Of a stretch of 64,000 nt of DNA, positions 10,274 through 19,453 are shown piece after piece. A model generated the notes under the pieces. The model saw only the letters and a program-made list of their open reading frames with translations, ran no database searches and had not been told where the DNA came from. This DNA is from Pseudogracilibacillus auburnensis (GTDB lineage: Bacteria; Bacillota; Bacilli; Bacillales; Amphibacillaceae). The stretch spans positions 1 through 64,000 of the forward strand of contig NZ_QJJQ01000005.1 of the NCBI RefSeq assembly GCF_003201975.1. The letters are read 5' to 3'. The translations under genes and the position numbers were made by a program. Every line of letters begins with the position of its first letter. The stretch's first letter is position 1.

Positions 10274-11997
10274 TTCGTCACCCCTATCATTTCATGAATT
10301 CCTTTTCCAGGAGCAATCATCGGATATACTTTTTCGAATTTAATGATCCGAAAATCAGCAACGACAGGTCCGTCGTAAGCGAATATTTCCTCTAAAGCTG
10401 CTTCCACTTCAGATTCCTGTTCAATTTTCATTCCCCGAATGCCATAACTTTCTGCCAATTTAACAAAGTCTGGATTCATGTCGAGTAAAGATTCAGAATA
10501 TCTTTCATCATAAAAGCTTTCTTGCCACTGTCTTACCATTCCAAGGGCAGAGTTATTCATAATAATTACTTTAATCGGTAAATTCCATTGTTTAAGTAAC
10601 ATTAATTCTTGCATATTCATTTGAAATCCACCATCACCTGAAATAGAAACAACCAATTCTCCTGGTCTTCCAAATTGTGCACCTATCGCCGCTGGAAAAC
10701 CGAATCCCATCGACCCTAGCCCACCAGAAGATGCCCAGTTGTGTGGTTTATCAAGTGTATAATATTGTGCTGTCCACATTTGATGCTGTCCTACGTCTGT
10801 CGTTACAATAGCATCACCATTCGTTATTTCATGGATCTTTTTTAGTAGCCATTGTGGTGAAATTGCTTCATCAGATCTTTCGTTCCATAATGGATACTTT
10901 TCTTTATTTTGTTGTAAATGTTCTTTCCATTCTTGGTGTTTTGGCATACTAATCTTACTTTTCAGTAATGCTTGCAACGCTTTTTTAGCATCCGCAACGA
11001 CTGGAATTTCAGTTGGTACATTTTTCCCAATCTCTGCTGGATCAATATCAATATGTGCTACTTTAGCATTTGGAGCAAAATGTTTTAAGTTTCCTGTTAA
11101 ACGGTCATCAAATCGAGCCCCAATATTAATTAATAAATCACATTCATATAAAGCCATATTTGCCGTATAAGATCCATGCATTCCACCCATTCCTAATGAA
11201 AGTGGGTTCGATCCAGGAAAACTTCCAAGTCCTAATAATGTATTGACAACTGGTAATTCATATTTTTCGACAAATTCTTTTAATTCGTCAGTCGCCTTAG
11301 AGAATAAAATTCCTGCACCAGCCAATACAACAGGTTTTTTTGCTTTTCCTAATGCCTCAGACAATTTTACAATCTGTAATGGATTTGGTTTAGTTGTCGG
11401 CTGATATCCTGGCAAATAGAAATCTGTCTCAAATGAACTGTTTGATAATGTTTCTGAAATGTTTTTTGGAATATCAATGACGACCGGTCCAGGTCTTCCT
11501 GTTGTCGCTATATGAAACGCCTCGTTAACAACTCTTGGCAAATCTGATATTTTCTTCACTTGATAATTATATTTAGTGATTGGAGTCGTAATACCTAACA
11601 CATCTGATTCTTGGAATGCGTCTGTACCAATAACATGGTTTGCAACTTGCCCTGTAAAAATTACTAGCGGCAATGAATCCATCTTCGCATCCGTTATCCC
11701 TGTTATTAAATTCGTAGCTCCTGGTCCTGATGTAGCTAGTACAACTCCAGGCTTACCAGTAACACGAGCATAACCTTCAGCTGCAAAAATCGAGCCTTGT
11801 TCATGCCTTGATAAAACATGTTTGAAAGGCGCATTACTACGATATAAAGCATCGTAAATCGGTAAAACAGCTCCACCCGGATACCCGAATATTGTATCTA
11901 CTCCTACCTCAACCAACAACTCAATTAACAAATCTGCACCCGTCTTCGGTTTACTCGTCATCTGAGGGCTTGGTTTTGCCTCTGCTTTCAATGTCAT
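10270..11997 (-). CDS. ilvB: Acetolactate synthase, large catalytic subunit
   Basis: ThDP-dependent enzyme that makes acetolactate or acetohydroxybutyrate from pyruvate. The ThDP glutamate lies in [14 protein letters not shown] near residue 64, and the cofactor-binding [12 protein letters not shown]...[12 protein letters not shown] block is near residue 455. Length is 575 residues. A T-box leader with its own terminator lies upstream, so the gene heads the regulated operon. GGAGG sits 2 bp before the ATG at 11997; a TTG two codons later has a better spacing, so the exact start is uncertain. Confidence 0.97.
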   Translation of the reverse strand: MTLKAEAKPSPQMTSKPKTGADLLIELLVEVGVDTIFGYPGGAVLPIYDALYRSNAPFKHVLSRHEQGSIFAAEGYARVTGKPGVVLATSGPGATNLITGITDAKMDSLPLVIFTGQVANHVIGTDAFQESDVLGITTPITKYNYQVKKISDLPRVVNEAFHIATTGRPGPVVIDIPKNISETLSNSSFETDFYLPGYQPTTKPNPLQIVKLSEALGKAKKPVVLAGAGILFSKATDELKEFVEKYELPVVNTLLGLGSFPGSNPLSLGMGGMHGSYTANMALYECDLLINIGARFDDRLTGNLKHFAPNAKVAHIDIDPAEIGKNVPTEIPVVADAKKALQALLKSKISMPKHQEWKEHLQQNKEKYPLWNERSDEAISPQWLLKKIHEITNGDAIVTTDVGQHQMWTAQYYTLDKPHNWASSGGLGSMGFGFPAAIGAQFGRPGELVVSISGDGGFQMNMQELMLLKQWNLPIKVIIMNNSALGMVRQWQESFYDERYSESLLDMNPDFVKLAESYGIRGMKIEQESEVEAALEEIFAYDGPVVADFRIIKFEKVYPMIAPGKGIHEMIGVTK

Positions 11998-12177
11998 TTC
12001 CTCCTTACAAGTTCTTTTTATATTTAATCAATCGATGTCAAAGCTACAAATGAAATAGGTTTTTAAAAAATATGCCTTATTTTTGTGAAAAGATCTCATC
12101 CTCCAATGACTAATATACTTCGGCTTTCCTATACATATAGAAAGCCATAAACTTTACTACAGTAGGTACCAAAACTA

Positions 12178-12232
12178 AAAAAACCCTTTTCTCCCAAACC
12201 TATCAATAGATTTATGGGGAGAAAAGAGTTAC
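12178..12232 (-). terminator. T-box-controlled terminator before ilvB
   Basis: On the minus strand, AACTCTTTTCTCCCC and GGGAGAAAAGGGTTT form a long stem followed by a run of T. The upstream arm can instead pair with the T-box sequence just before it, the standard antiterminator arrangement. Confidence 0.9.
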
Positions 12233-12515
12233 TTTTCACGGTACCACCCAGGTAATTCATAGCATTCTCACGAAGGCTATCTTTACAGACTTTATTAGAA
12301 GGTTCGGCTTATCTCCAAGCATTGAATATCGAAAGCCTTACGTGACAAGAAAATTTTATCCTTTCTTATCTTCCAATAAAAGTCCTTTTTGGTAACAGGT
12401 GTATGTAGGACACCTGACTATGCCTAATAGAATCTCGTTCAGCACAGCACTCAAGGATGATGTCAGAATAAGATGTATTTCTAGGCTTCCAGCAACCCTA
12501 GATCTCTGTAAATAC
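12233..12515 (-). promoter_or_regulatory. T-box leader of the ilv-leu operon
   Basis: The T-box core reads TGGGTGGTACCGTG on the minus strand (about 12235-12250), and the CAGAGA of the stem I k-turn appears near 12510, followed by the GGGTTGCTGGAAGCC segment of stem I. T-box leaders sense an uncharged tRNA; for ilv-leu operons of Bacillus this is normally tRNA-Leu. I could not fix the specifier codon here by eye. Confidence 0.9.
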
Positions 12516-12602
12516 ATGAATTCCTATTCCTTTTTTCCCGTCATCGAGTTATCTATAAAAATATGTTCATTTTTTCTATTTTATGATTGCAATTATTCTT
12601 TT

Positions 12603-12691
12603 ATTATACGCTATTTTTTATAAAAATACAGTAATATATATAAATTTCACAAAAATGTAATCTTTTGAATCGTTAAAATTTTTAAAAAATT
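12603..12691 (-). promoter_or_regulatory. Candidate promoter and CodY-like box for the ilv-leu operon
   Basis: A perfect -10 TATAAT (12603-12608, minus strand) lies about 90 bp before the T-box leader; no good -35 is visible. At 12677-12691 is AATTTTTAAAAAATT, 13 of 15 matches to the CodY consensus AATTTTCnGAAAATT, overlapping the ilvE stop codon. CodY control of ilvB is known in B. subtilis; in such AT-rich DNA the match could be chance. Confidence 0.45.
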
Positions 12692-13589
12692 AATTTGTTT
12701 TCATATAGCATGGCACGCCATCAATTAACGTCTGTTTTCTAAATTCATGTAATAAACGTCTCGTGATTTCTCCTGGATGGCCATCTCCAATTTGTCGATT
12801 ATCTACTGTAACAACGGGAATTACTTCAGCCGCTGTACCTGTCAAAAACACTTCATCTGCAATATAGACATCATGTAATGTAAAAGGTGTTTCTTCCACT
12901 GAAAAACCTTGTTCCTTTGCAATATCAATAAGTGCATTTCGTGTAATTCCTTCTAACGCTCCAAGATAAACTGGTGGCGTTTTGATCTTGCCATTTTTAA
13001 CGATGAATATGTTATCAGCCGATCCTTCCGTCACATACCCTTGGTTATTCAAGATGAGAGCTTCATCCGCATCCGCTTGAACAGAGGCAAGTTTTACTAA
13101 AATATTGTTTAAATAGTTTAATGATTTTATTTGTGGATTTAACACGTCTGGACTACTTCTTCGATTAACAACGGAAGCAAGTTTTAACCCTTTTTTATAA
13201 AGGTTATCTGAATAAATCGACAAAGCTTCAGCAATAACAATGACCGTTGGCTCTGGGCAATTTCTTGGGTCTAACCCTAAATCTCCTGTTCCTCGCGAGA
13301 CAACAACACGAATATACGCACTATTTAATTCATTTTTACAAACTGTTTCTACAATAATTTGTTGAAGTTCTTCTTTACTATGTGGAATGTTTAACATAAT
13401 GGAATGAGCAGATTCATATAAACGATTAATATGCTCTTTTAATTTGTACACATTTCCCTCATAGACGCGTATTCCTTCAAACACTCCATCCCCATACAAA
13501 AATCCATGGTCGTAGATGGATATGACAGCTTTTTTCTTTTCAACAAACTGACCATTGACGTAAATTAACTGATCACTCAACTTCAGCAC
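12690..13589 (-). CDS. ilvE: Branched-chain amino acid aminotransferase
   Basis: Class IV PLP aminotransferase that makes or degrades leucine, isoleucine and valine. Visible landmarks: FLYGDGVFEGIRVYEG near residue 32, IKSLNYLNNILVKLAS near residue 155 with the PLP lysine in the SLNYLNN region, and the cofactor loop GYVTEGSADNIFIVKNG near residue 185. The length of 299 fits the IlvE/BCAT group. It lies upstream of the T-box leader and therefore is probably not under T-box control. Start uncertain: GTG at 13589 with GAAAGAA upstream, or TTG three codons later. A D-amino-acid aminotransferase is less likely given the pathway context. Confidence 0.9.
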   Translation of the reverse strand: MLKLSDQLIYVNGQFVEKKKAVISIYDHGFLYGDGVFEGIRVYEGNVYKLKEHINRLYESAHSIMLNIPHSKEELQQIIVETVCKNELNSAYIRVVVSRGTGDLGLDPRNCPEPTVIVIAEALSIYSDNLYKKGLKLASVVNRRSSPDVLNPQIKSLNYLNNILVKLASVQADADEALILNNQGYVTEGSADNIFIVKNGKIKTPPVYLGALEGITRNALIDIAKEQGFSVEETPFTLHDVYIADEVFLTGTAAEVIPVVTVDNRQIGDGHPGEITRRLLHEFRKQTLIDGVPCYMKTN

Positions 13590-13660
13590 TTCTTTCTTAC
13601 GTTATTTCGATGTATAGGAGTTACTAGTGTATTTTATAATGCCACTCTGTTTATAGCATC

Positions 13661-13770
13661 TTAGAAAACTTGGCTTTTTTAAAAGCGAGACCGCTAGTTA
13701 CACTTACTCACAGGACGCTTGCGCTTTTAGCCAATGAGCAGAGAGAAAGAATTTATACTTTCTTATTTAC
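13661..13770. repeat. TTAGAAAACTTGGC-type repeat
   Basis: This begins TTAGAAAACTTGGC, has CTAGTTACACTTA in the middle and ends GAGCAGAGAGAAAG...CTTTCTTATTTAC. Copies with the same order of blocks occur near 6498, 32859, 37215, 39231 and 41588. The rest of the gap from 13590 to 13985 shows no gene or clear site. Confidence 0.7.
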
Positions 13771-13985
13771 TAAAATAGTGTAGATGCTAATACATAGTGT
13801 TGATTCGACCAGTTCCAGCGAATGAATAATCTGTCACATAACAGTTCTTCTTGCATACATTTATGCACCCTAGATGTTACGTACTAGTCAGTTCCTCATT
13901 ATAATCTAGTAAAAAACTACCATGAATTAATTTACTAATGTGACGATAATGATACAACTTTTTAACTTATCAGTCAATACGTTTG

Positions 13986-14642
13986 CTACATTTTTAAGCT
14001 AATCTTTTCTTTTTCCTGCAGTTTCTCTTCCATTATTTTACCATTCTTCATATATAATACTTTATCTGCTAATAATTCCACTTCACTTTTATTATGTGTC
14101 ACTAAAATAATCGGAATATGCCATTCTTGATGAACAGCCAATAATTGTTCGTAACTATTATTTTTCGTTTTTTCATCTAGTGCTGAAAAAGGTTCATCGA
14201 GTAAAAGTAATTCAGGCTCAGTCGCAATCGCCCTAATTAATGCTGTTCTTTGTTTTTCTCCACCTGAAATTTCATGGGGATATTGGGTTAATAAATGTCC
14301 AACTTGTAATTTATCAATTAATTTTTTAGCAAAACTTTCTTGCTTCATTCCGTATTCAATATTTTCCCAAACTGTCTTATGGGGAAATAATGCATAATCT
14401 TGAAATAAGTAACCAACTTTTCTTTCTTGTACAGGGACGAGTGACTTGCCTTCCCGAAATAAAACCCTCTCATTCAAACGAATTTCTCCGTCATTGATTT
14501 TGGTTAACCCAGCAATGCCGTTAAGGATCGTCGTTTTACCTGAACCTGAAGGTCCAAATAAAACGGCGATTTCTCTTCCCACATTAAACTTTACATCTAA
14601 TGTAAAATGCGATAATTGTTTCTCCATATGTACTGTAAGCAC
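13986..14642 (-). CDS. modC: Molybdate ABC transporter, ATP-binding protein
   Basis: ATPase that powers molybdate import with ModB. Walker A is GPSGSGKTT near residue 30, the signature is ISGGEKQRTALIRA near residue 125, Walker B is LLLLDEPFSALD near residue 145 and the switch histidine is in ILVTHNKSEV near residue 180. At 218 residues it stops right after the ATPase fold. The molybdate-binding Mop/TOBE domain of E. coli ModC (about 350 residues) is missing, so it cannot self-inhibit by that route. The GTG start has AGGAG 8 bp upstream. It lies 11 bp after modB. Confidence 0.9.
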   Translation of the reverse strand: MLTVHMEKQLSHFTLDVKFNVGREIAVLFGPSGSGKTTILNGIAGLTKINDGEIRLNERVLFREGKSLVPVQERKVGYLFQDYALFPHKTVWENIEYGMKQESFAKKLIDKLQVGHLLTQYPHEISGGEKQRTALIRAIATEPELLLLDEPFSALDEKTKNNSYEQLLAVHQEWHIPIILVTHNKSEVELLADKVLYMKNGKIMEEKLQEKEKISLKM

Positions 14643-14653
14643 GCTAATCTCTC

Positions 14654-15334
14654 CTATCGACTATGCTTCATCATATTACGAGCACTCCACCAATTCAACC
14701 ATAAAATGGCGAAAAAACCGAGCGCAACAATAATCATTACCCAAAACTTAGCAACATCCATCTTTCCAGATTCAACTGCAAAGTAAATGGCTAGTGGAAT
14801 TGTATCTGTTGCATTGGGAATATAACCAGCAAGCATTAAAGTCGCCCCAAATTCACCTAAACCCCTTGCAAATGCTAACACTAAACCTGCTAATAGTCCT
14901 GGCCAGGCGAGCGGAAATGAAATCGTCCAAAATACTTTCCAGCGTGATTTTCCCATCGTTAATGCAGCGTTTTCTATATTTTTATCGTATTGCTGAAATG
15001 CTGCAGATGCACTTTGATACATTAACGGGAAAGAAACAACAATCGATGCAATAACTGCGCCATACCATGTAAAGACAATTTGAAAATCAAAAAGGTCCAT
15101 TAGCAACTTCCCAATAATTCCATTTTTCCCGAATAAATACAACAAGCCGAAACCGACTACTGTCGGGGGTAAAACAAGTGGTAGTAAAAAAATTGCTTCT
15201 ACGACACTTTTTCCAACAAATACTTTACGTGCAATGATATACGCTAAAAAAACACCTGACAAAAAAACAACTACCGTCGATATTCCTGCCGTCTTTAATG
15301 ATAACCATAAAGGAAAAAAGTTAATGTGCTCCAT
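14654..15334 (-). CDS. modB: Molybdate ABC transporter, permease
   Basis: Membrane channel of the molybdate importer. About five hydrophobic segments are visible, beginning with SLKTAGISTVVVFLSGVFLA and ending with FWVMIIVALGFFAILWL. The cytoplasmic EAA loop for ATPase contact is GLLAGLVLAFARGLGEFGAT near residue 150, typical of ModB/CysT permeases. Length 226 is usual for ModB. It sits between modA (17 bp) and modC (11 bp), consistent with one transcript modA-modB-modC. Confidence 0.95.
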   Translation of the reverse strand: MEHINFFPLWLSLKTAGISTVVVFLSGVFLAYIIARKVFVGKSVVEAIFLLPLVLPPTVVGFGLLYLFGKNGIIGKLLMDLFDFQIVFTWYGAVIASIVVSFPLMYQSASAAFQQYDKNIENAALTMGKSRWKVFWTISFPLAWPGLLAGLVLAFARGLGEFGATLMLAGYIPNATDTIPLAIYFAVESGKMDVAKFWVMIIVALGFFAILWLNWWSARNMMKHSR

Positions 15335-15350
15335 CTTTAACCCCTAGCAT

Positions 15351-16190
15351 TTATTTATTAAATCCATATTTCCCTAAGATTTCCTGGCCTTCATCTGACA
15401 ATAAGAACTCAATAAACTGATTTGCTTTCTCTTCTTGTTCTGAGTCTGCTGTAACTGCTCCAGGATAAATAATGGCATCATGCATAGACGGATCAGATTC
15501 CGTTAAAATTTTTACTTGATCAGAACTTATTGCATCACTTTCATAAACGAAACCAATTTCCGCATTTCCTGTTTCTACGTATGTAAGTACTTGTCTAACA
15601 TCTTGTGCAAAAACAAATTTGCTTTCAAGTTCATCCCATTTATCAATCGCTTTTAGTACCGCTTCGGTATACTCCCCTGCCGGTACGCTTTCAGGGTTTC
15701 CGATCGCAATTTGTTCCACATCATCAAGTTCAATATCTTCAAAGGAGCTATAATCGATCGTTGAATCTTTCCTAACGATTAACACTAATTTATTTCCTGT
15801 TACGTCTACACGAGTATCTTCTTTAATTAAATTTTCTTCCACCAACGTGTCCATCCAATTTTCATTCGCCGAAATAAACACATCAACTGGGGCACCTTGT
15901 TGAATTTGTTGTGCTAATTTACCGGAACCAGCAAAATTAAACGTTAGCTCTACATTATGTTCTTCTTCATAAAGCGGTTTAATCTCATCCATTGCATCTG
16001 TTAAACTAGCAGCAGCGGAAATAAATAGTTCAGCCGGTTCCCCTTCGCTCTTTGTCCCTTCATCTGACTCGTTTGTTGCCGATTCTTCTGATTCATTTGT
16101 TGTCGTTTCTTCTTCACCGCCATCATTACTACAAGCCACAACGAATACAATGACAAACAAAGCAAACAACAACATTTTAATATGCTTCAA
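15351..16190 (-). CDS. modA: Molybdate-binding lipoprotein
   Basis: Extracytoplasmic oxyanion receptor for the ModBC importer. It has a lipoprotein signal: charged start, hydrophobic stretch (LLFALFVIVFVV) and lipobox VVACS, with Cys near residue 20. An acidic Ser/Thr/Glu-rich linker of about 30 residues follows. The binding fold starts with ISAAASLTDAMDEI and has the ModA-type GSGKLAQQIQQGAPVDVFIS, whose Ser residues bind the anion. These motifs point to molybdate/tungstate of the ModA class, not TupA. Start is TTG at 16190 behind AAGGGGGAT. It is divergent from the HTH regulator gene. Confidence 0.95.
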   Translation of the reverse strand: MKHIKMLLFALFVIVFVVACSNDGGEEETTTNESEESATNESDEGTKSEGEPAELFISAAASLTDAMDEIKPLYEEEHNVELTFNFAGSGKLAQQIQQGAPVDVFISANENWMDTLVEENLIKEDTRVDVTGNKLVLIVRKDSTIDYSSFEDIELDDVEQIAIGNPESVPAGEYTEAVLKAIDKWDELESKFVFAQDVRQVLTYVETGNAEIGFVYESDAISSDQVKILTESDPSMHDAIIYPGAVTADSEQEEKANQFIEFLLSDEGQEILGKYGFNK

Positions 16191-16204
16191 TTTATATCCC
16201 CCTT

Positions 16205-16254
16205 TTATAACTACTTATAACTAATTATGTTTAATTATAACTAATTATAACTAG
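16205..16254. promoter_or_regulatory. Phased decamer array, candidate regulator operator
   Basis: TATAACTA occurs at 16206, 16216, 16236 and 16246; the missing fifth position (16226) has the degenerate TATGTTTA. The spacing is therefore exactly 10 bp throughout, one helical turn. The array lies just upstream of modA and between the two divergent genes, the expected place for the regulator at 16373 to bind. Confidence 0.65.
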
Positions 16255-16372
16255 TATCATTTCATAAGTAAATAAATTTTCTAAATTTTTCTATAATCGT
16301 CGCTCCCGATATACTTATTTAGAATAATAAATGATAAACTAATAATAGTTGATTATTTTGGAGGAGATTATT

Positions 16373-17287
16373 TTGCTACAAAATGATTCATTAACAACAG
16401 AAGAAGTAGCACAAGCATTAAAAGTTTCAAAATTAACCGTGTATGATCTTATTAAAAAAGGGGATTTGCCATCCTATCGAGTTGGAAGGCAAATTCGTGT
16501 CAATAGAACCGCATTAGAAGAGTATACAAACCGTGGTAATCGTTCTATCGAAAGACATCAAATAGCAGATATAGCTGAAAGCGGAAATATGCGTCCAATT
16601 ATCATCAGCGGGCAAGATAACTGTCTTGATATTTTAGCAAAACAAATAGAGGGCAATCATCATTTTCGTCCATTACGGTCTTATACAGGTAGTCTTGACG
16701 GGTTGGTCGCCATGTATCAAGGAAAAGGTGATATTGTTAGTACCCACCTATTTGACGGGGATACAAAAACATATAATATTCCATACATCCGAAAATTGCT
16801 CGTTAGTAAATCGTTTATCGTTATCCATTTGCTGAAAAGAAAGGCTGGTTTTTTTGTAGCAAAAGGAAATCCCAACAACATTACCTCATGGGATCAATTT
16901 AATGACGGAACAATAACGATGGTAAATCGGGAACCAGGCGCGGGTGCCCGCGTATTACTTGATGAACAATTACGCCTACATGCCATAGATAAAACGAACA
17001 TAAATGGATATTCTAACGAGGTAACGAGTCATATCGATGTGGCAAGCACTGTAGCAAGCGGACAAGCGGATGTTGGTGTCGGAACTTGGCACGCAGCTAA
17101 AATGGCGGATATTGATTTTGTTCCAATGGTTGAAGAATACTATGATTTGGTTATTTTGAAATCAAAAGAAAACAATGAACTTATTCAAACAATAATGCAA
17201 GTTGTCCAAAATAAAGATTTTCAAAAAGCATTGCAATCGTTAGGGCACAATATACAAGAAACAGGAAATATCAGGTTTGAACAATAG
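16373..17287 (+). CDS. HTH plus periplasmic-binding-like regulator next to modABC
   Basis: Likely molybdate/oxyanion-responsive transcription factor. Residues 1-60 are an excisionase/MerR-type winged helix (LTTEEVAQALKVSKLTVYDLIKKGDLPSYRVGRQ). From about residue 80 the rest resembles the PBP-like ligand-binding domain found fused to such HTHs (PF12727 type): SLDGLVAMYQGKGDIVSTHLFD, then VNREPGAGARVLLDEQL, then SGQADVGVGTWHAAKM. It stands where a ModE-type regulator would and is divergent from modA. Start chosen at TTG 16373 because GGAGGAG ends 6 bp upstream; a TTG at 16349 lacks such a site. The ligand is inferred from context only. Confidence 0.85.
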   Translation: MLQNDSLTTEEVAQALKVSKLTVYDLIKKGDLPSYRVGRQIRVNRTALEEYTNRGNRSIERHQIADIAESGNMRPIIISGQDNCLDILAKQIEGNHHFRPLRSYTGSLDGLVAMYQGKGDIVSTHLFDGDTKTYNIPYIRKLLVSKSFIVIHLLKRKAGFFVAKGNPNNITSWDQFNDGTITMVNREPGAGARVLLDEQLRLHAIDKTNINGYSNEVTSHIDVASTVASGQADVGVGTWHAAKMADIDFVPMVEEYYDLVILKSKENNELIQTIMQVVQNKDFQKALQSLGHNIQETGNIRFEQ

Positions 17288-17366
17288 GAGGGGGCTATTT
17301 TTAGAATAAAGTCATCACTATCAAAAGCTTCATCGTACATCCATTATCATAAAGGAGGGGTATTGA

Positions 17367-17810
17367 ATGAACCGATTAAATATTATTACACTTGGAACAA
17401 AAGATATCGTGAAAGCCCATTCGTTTTATAAAAAACTTGGATTTGAAACTTCCATTAGAGGAACGGAAACAGATCCAGCTATCATTTTCTTTAAAAACGA
17501 AGGGACGAAGATAGCTTTATACCCATTGGAATTGCTTGCAAAAGATATAAACAATGAAACTCCACCGCCCATTTCGAACGGATTTCCTGGAATCACTCTT
17601 GCCTATAATGCAAAATCGATACAAGAAGTCGATGAGTTAATCGTAAAAGCAAAACTTGCTGGGGCTACCATTCAAAAAGAACCTACAAAAACCGATTGGG
17701 GCGGATATGGTGGTTATTTTACCGATCTCGATGGTTATTATTGGGAAGTCGCTTATGGAGAAGACTGGGAATTTGACGAATCGAATATGTTAGTTATCCG
17801 TGATGAATAG
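17367..17810 (+). CDS. VOC family (glyoxalase-like) protein
   Basis: Vicinal oxygen chelate fold protein. Two beta-alpha-beta-beta-beta halves are visible: the first from NIITLGTKDIVKAHSFYKKLGF, the second from GITLAYNAKSIQEVDELIV to GGYGGYFTDLDGYYWEVAYG. The closing DLDGYYWEV and AKLAGATIQKEP strings are typical of glyoxalase/bleomycin-resistance-like proteins of unknown substrate. Its ribosome site AAAGGAGGGG is strong. It follows the mod regulator by 79 bp in the same direction and might be cotranscribed, but no functional link is evident. Confidence 0.85.
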   Translation: MNRLNIITLGTKDIVKAHSFYKKLGFETSIRGTETDPAIIFFKNEGTKIALYPLELLAKDINNETPPPISNGFPGITLAYNAKSIQEVDELIVKAKLAGATIQKEPTKTDWGGYGGYFTDLDGYYWEVAYGEDWEFDESNMLVIRDE

Positions 17811-18074
17811 AATTCTATTGTTTAAGATTTATAACTTTTCTTCTTTCGCAGAGTGAAATAAACAAAAAACCTTCGTAGAATAAAGTGGGATGAAGTTACA
17901 GTGCTCAAGTAGACATTGGATGAACTGTTTGCTCAGGAGCAGTCTGTTTACACCTAGACTCGACTTGCTCTTTTCGTTACGTTTGTTGCTACGCATTTGA
18001 AATAAACTGCTCAGTAACTTAATATAATATTTTCGTCTACAAAACCTAGTCACAGCAACGTTGATTTCCGCTAC

Positions 18075-18177
18075 GGACAGTCGCTTTCCGCGGGCACGAC
18101 TTCAGCCTCCTCGGAAGCAAAAACCGCTTCCTGCGGGGGCTTCAGACACGTGCTTTTCCCGCAGGAGTCGACTGTCC
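18075..18177. repeat. Hairpin-arm interspersed element, copy D
   Basis: Arms GGACAGTCG (18075-18083) and CGACTGTCC (18169-18177) are perfectly complementary. The body holds CTTTCCGCGGGCACG, CAGCCTCCTCGG and CCCGCAGGAGTCG, the family modules in reverse orientation. It is cargo of composite copy 1. Confidence 0.85.
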
Positions 18178-18272
18178 TACGCTCCAATCAACTATACTTA
18201 AGGTGAATGATAATAATGTGATTACACCCATAAACAAATAACCATATGAGTGACAACACCCACCTGAGCGAA

Positions 18273-18377
18273 GAAAATACACGGAGACTCCTGCGGGAGG
18301 AAAGGCATAGATGAGACTACGCAGTGCGTAGCACAAGGAGGCTTATCAGCCGCCCGCGGAAAGCGGAGTGTATTTCC
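18273..18377. repeat. Hairpin-arm interspersed element, copy E
   Basis: Arms GAAAATACAC (18273-18282) and GTGTATTTCC (18368-18377) match at 9 of 10 positions. The body is the clearest version of the family: GGAGACTCCTGCGGGAGGAA, an internal hairpin ACTACGCAGTGCGTAG, then GAGGCTTATCAGCCGCCCGC and GGAAAGCG. Confidence 0.87.
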
Positions 18378-18623
18378 GCAGCGGTAGGTCATCACGCTAT
18401 TTGAAGTTACTACACAGTTTATCTTTTATACGCTTATATGTAAAAAACAACAAATCTATTTGGTAGGAGAAGGATTCGCAGTCCCAATCTCTTGGAAAAC
18501 GGTTTATTATCCTAAGGTTGTCAAGGATATATTAAAAGCACCAAAGCTTAACCAAGCGAACTGTTTGAACGCCTTTTATTGGTGCGAAAGGTGAGTTTAT
18601 AAGTAGAGGGATTTAAAAAAGTA

Positions 18624-18658
18624 AAAATCCAGCCATTTTTCCCTTTTGGCTGGATTTT
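18624..18658 (-). terminator. Terminator of upp
   Basis: AAAATCCAGCCA (18624-18635) and TGGCTGGATTTT (18647-18658) form a perfect 12-bp stem with T-rich flanks on both strands, 15 bp after the upp stop. Confidence 0.9.
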
Positions 18659-18673
18659 CTGCATTGTATAAAA

Positions 18674-19303
18674 TTATTTAGTACCGAATAACCGATCACC
18701 AGCATCACCAAGACCCGGAACAATATATCCTTTTTCATTTAAGGATTCATCAAGTGAACAAATATAAATATCGACATCAGGATGATTTTCTTGGATTACT
18801 TTTACCCCTTCAGGAGCAGCAACAAGACACATTAGTTTAATCGACTTAGCCCCACGTTTTTTTAAGGATTCAATTGCATCATTCGCCGAACCACCGGTTG
18901 CAAGCATAGGATCAAGTACAATTAAAAGTCGTTCCGAAATATCAGACGGAAGTTTTATATAATATTCTACTGGCATAAAGGTTTCAGGATCACGATACAA
19001 TCCAATATGTCCAACTCTTGCAGCTGGAAGTAATTGAAGCATACCATCTACCATACCAAGACCAGCTCTTAAAATAGGAATTAACCCTATTTTCTTACCT
19101 GTAAGTACTTGTGCACGACAATTTGTTACTGGTGTATTAACTTCTATTTCCTTCAAAGGCAAATTACGTGTAATTTCAAACCCCATTAACATGGAAACTT
19201 CATTAACCAATTCCCTGAATTGCTTTGTACCGGTATTTTCATCCCGAATATATGTTAATTTATGTTGGATTAATGGATGATCTAATATAATCAGCTTGCC
19301 CAC
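18674..19303 (-). CDS. upp: Uracil phosphoribosyltransferase
   Basis: Salvages uracil with PRPP to UMP. The PRPP loop is [16 protein letters not shown] near residue 128, and the uracil-binding C-terminal segment [17 protein letters not shown] is intact. The length of 209 is standard. Start is GTG at 19303 after GGTGGAGG. In B. subtilis upp is followed by the atp operon; here it is followed by a terminator and repeats, and the downstream region carries mod and ilv-leu genes instead. Confidence 0.98.
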   Translation of the reverse strand: MGKLIILDHPLIQHKLTYIRDENTGTKQFRELVNEVSMLMGFEITRNLPLKEIEVNTPVTNCRAQVLTGKKIGLIPILRAGLGMVDGMLQLLPAARVGHIGLYRDPETFMPVEYYIKLPSDISERLLIVLDPMLATGGSANDAIESLKKRGAKSIKLMCLVAAPEGVKVIQENHPDVDIYICSLDESLNEKGYIVPGLGDAGDRLFGTK

Positions 19304-19419
19304 ACTACCTCCACCTTTCAGACCATTTTCGTTACTATATTACATTTTTCTACCTTAATTGTCTACAAGGAAGTATGTCTTTACATGTAGTTCCAAATAT
19401 TCGTATTTTCACACTTATT

Positions 19420-19446
19420 AAAAAAGACACTCTCAAAGAGTGCCTT
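19420..19446 (-). terminator. Terminator of glyA
   Basis: On the minus strand GGCACTCTTTGAGAGTGTC is followed by six T residues, directly after the glyA stop. It separates glyA from upp. Confidence 0.88.
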
Positions 19447-19453
19447 CCCCAAT

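Larger units (their letters stand above)
17828..18605. repeat. Composite TIR-bounded element, copy 1
   Basis: The left end has TTTATAAC...CTTTCGCA (17828-17850) and the right end TGCGAAAG...TTTATAA (18583-18602), inverted. The left 180 bp (GAATAAAGTGGGATGAAG, TAGACTCGACTTGCTCTTTT, CGCATTTGAAATAAACTGC) match the 29.06-kb copy and, inverted, the 58.06-58.24-kb segment. The right 200 bp (GGTAGGAGAAGGATTCGCAG, GGAAAACGGTTTATTATCC) match 30.0-30.17 kb and, inverted, 57.19-57.36 kb. The interior holds two hairpin elements. No gene is present in this 860-bp gap. Confidence 0.78.

Noticed and set aside
12420-12470. Reading the T-box specifier codon (ATT or CTA in the GAACGAGATTCTATTAGGC stretch)
   Set aside because: Stem I could not be folded reliably by eye, so the amino acid specificity is left to operon context.
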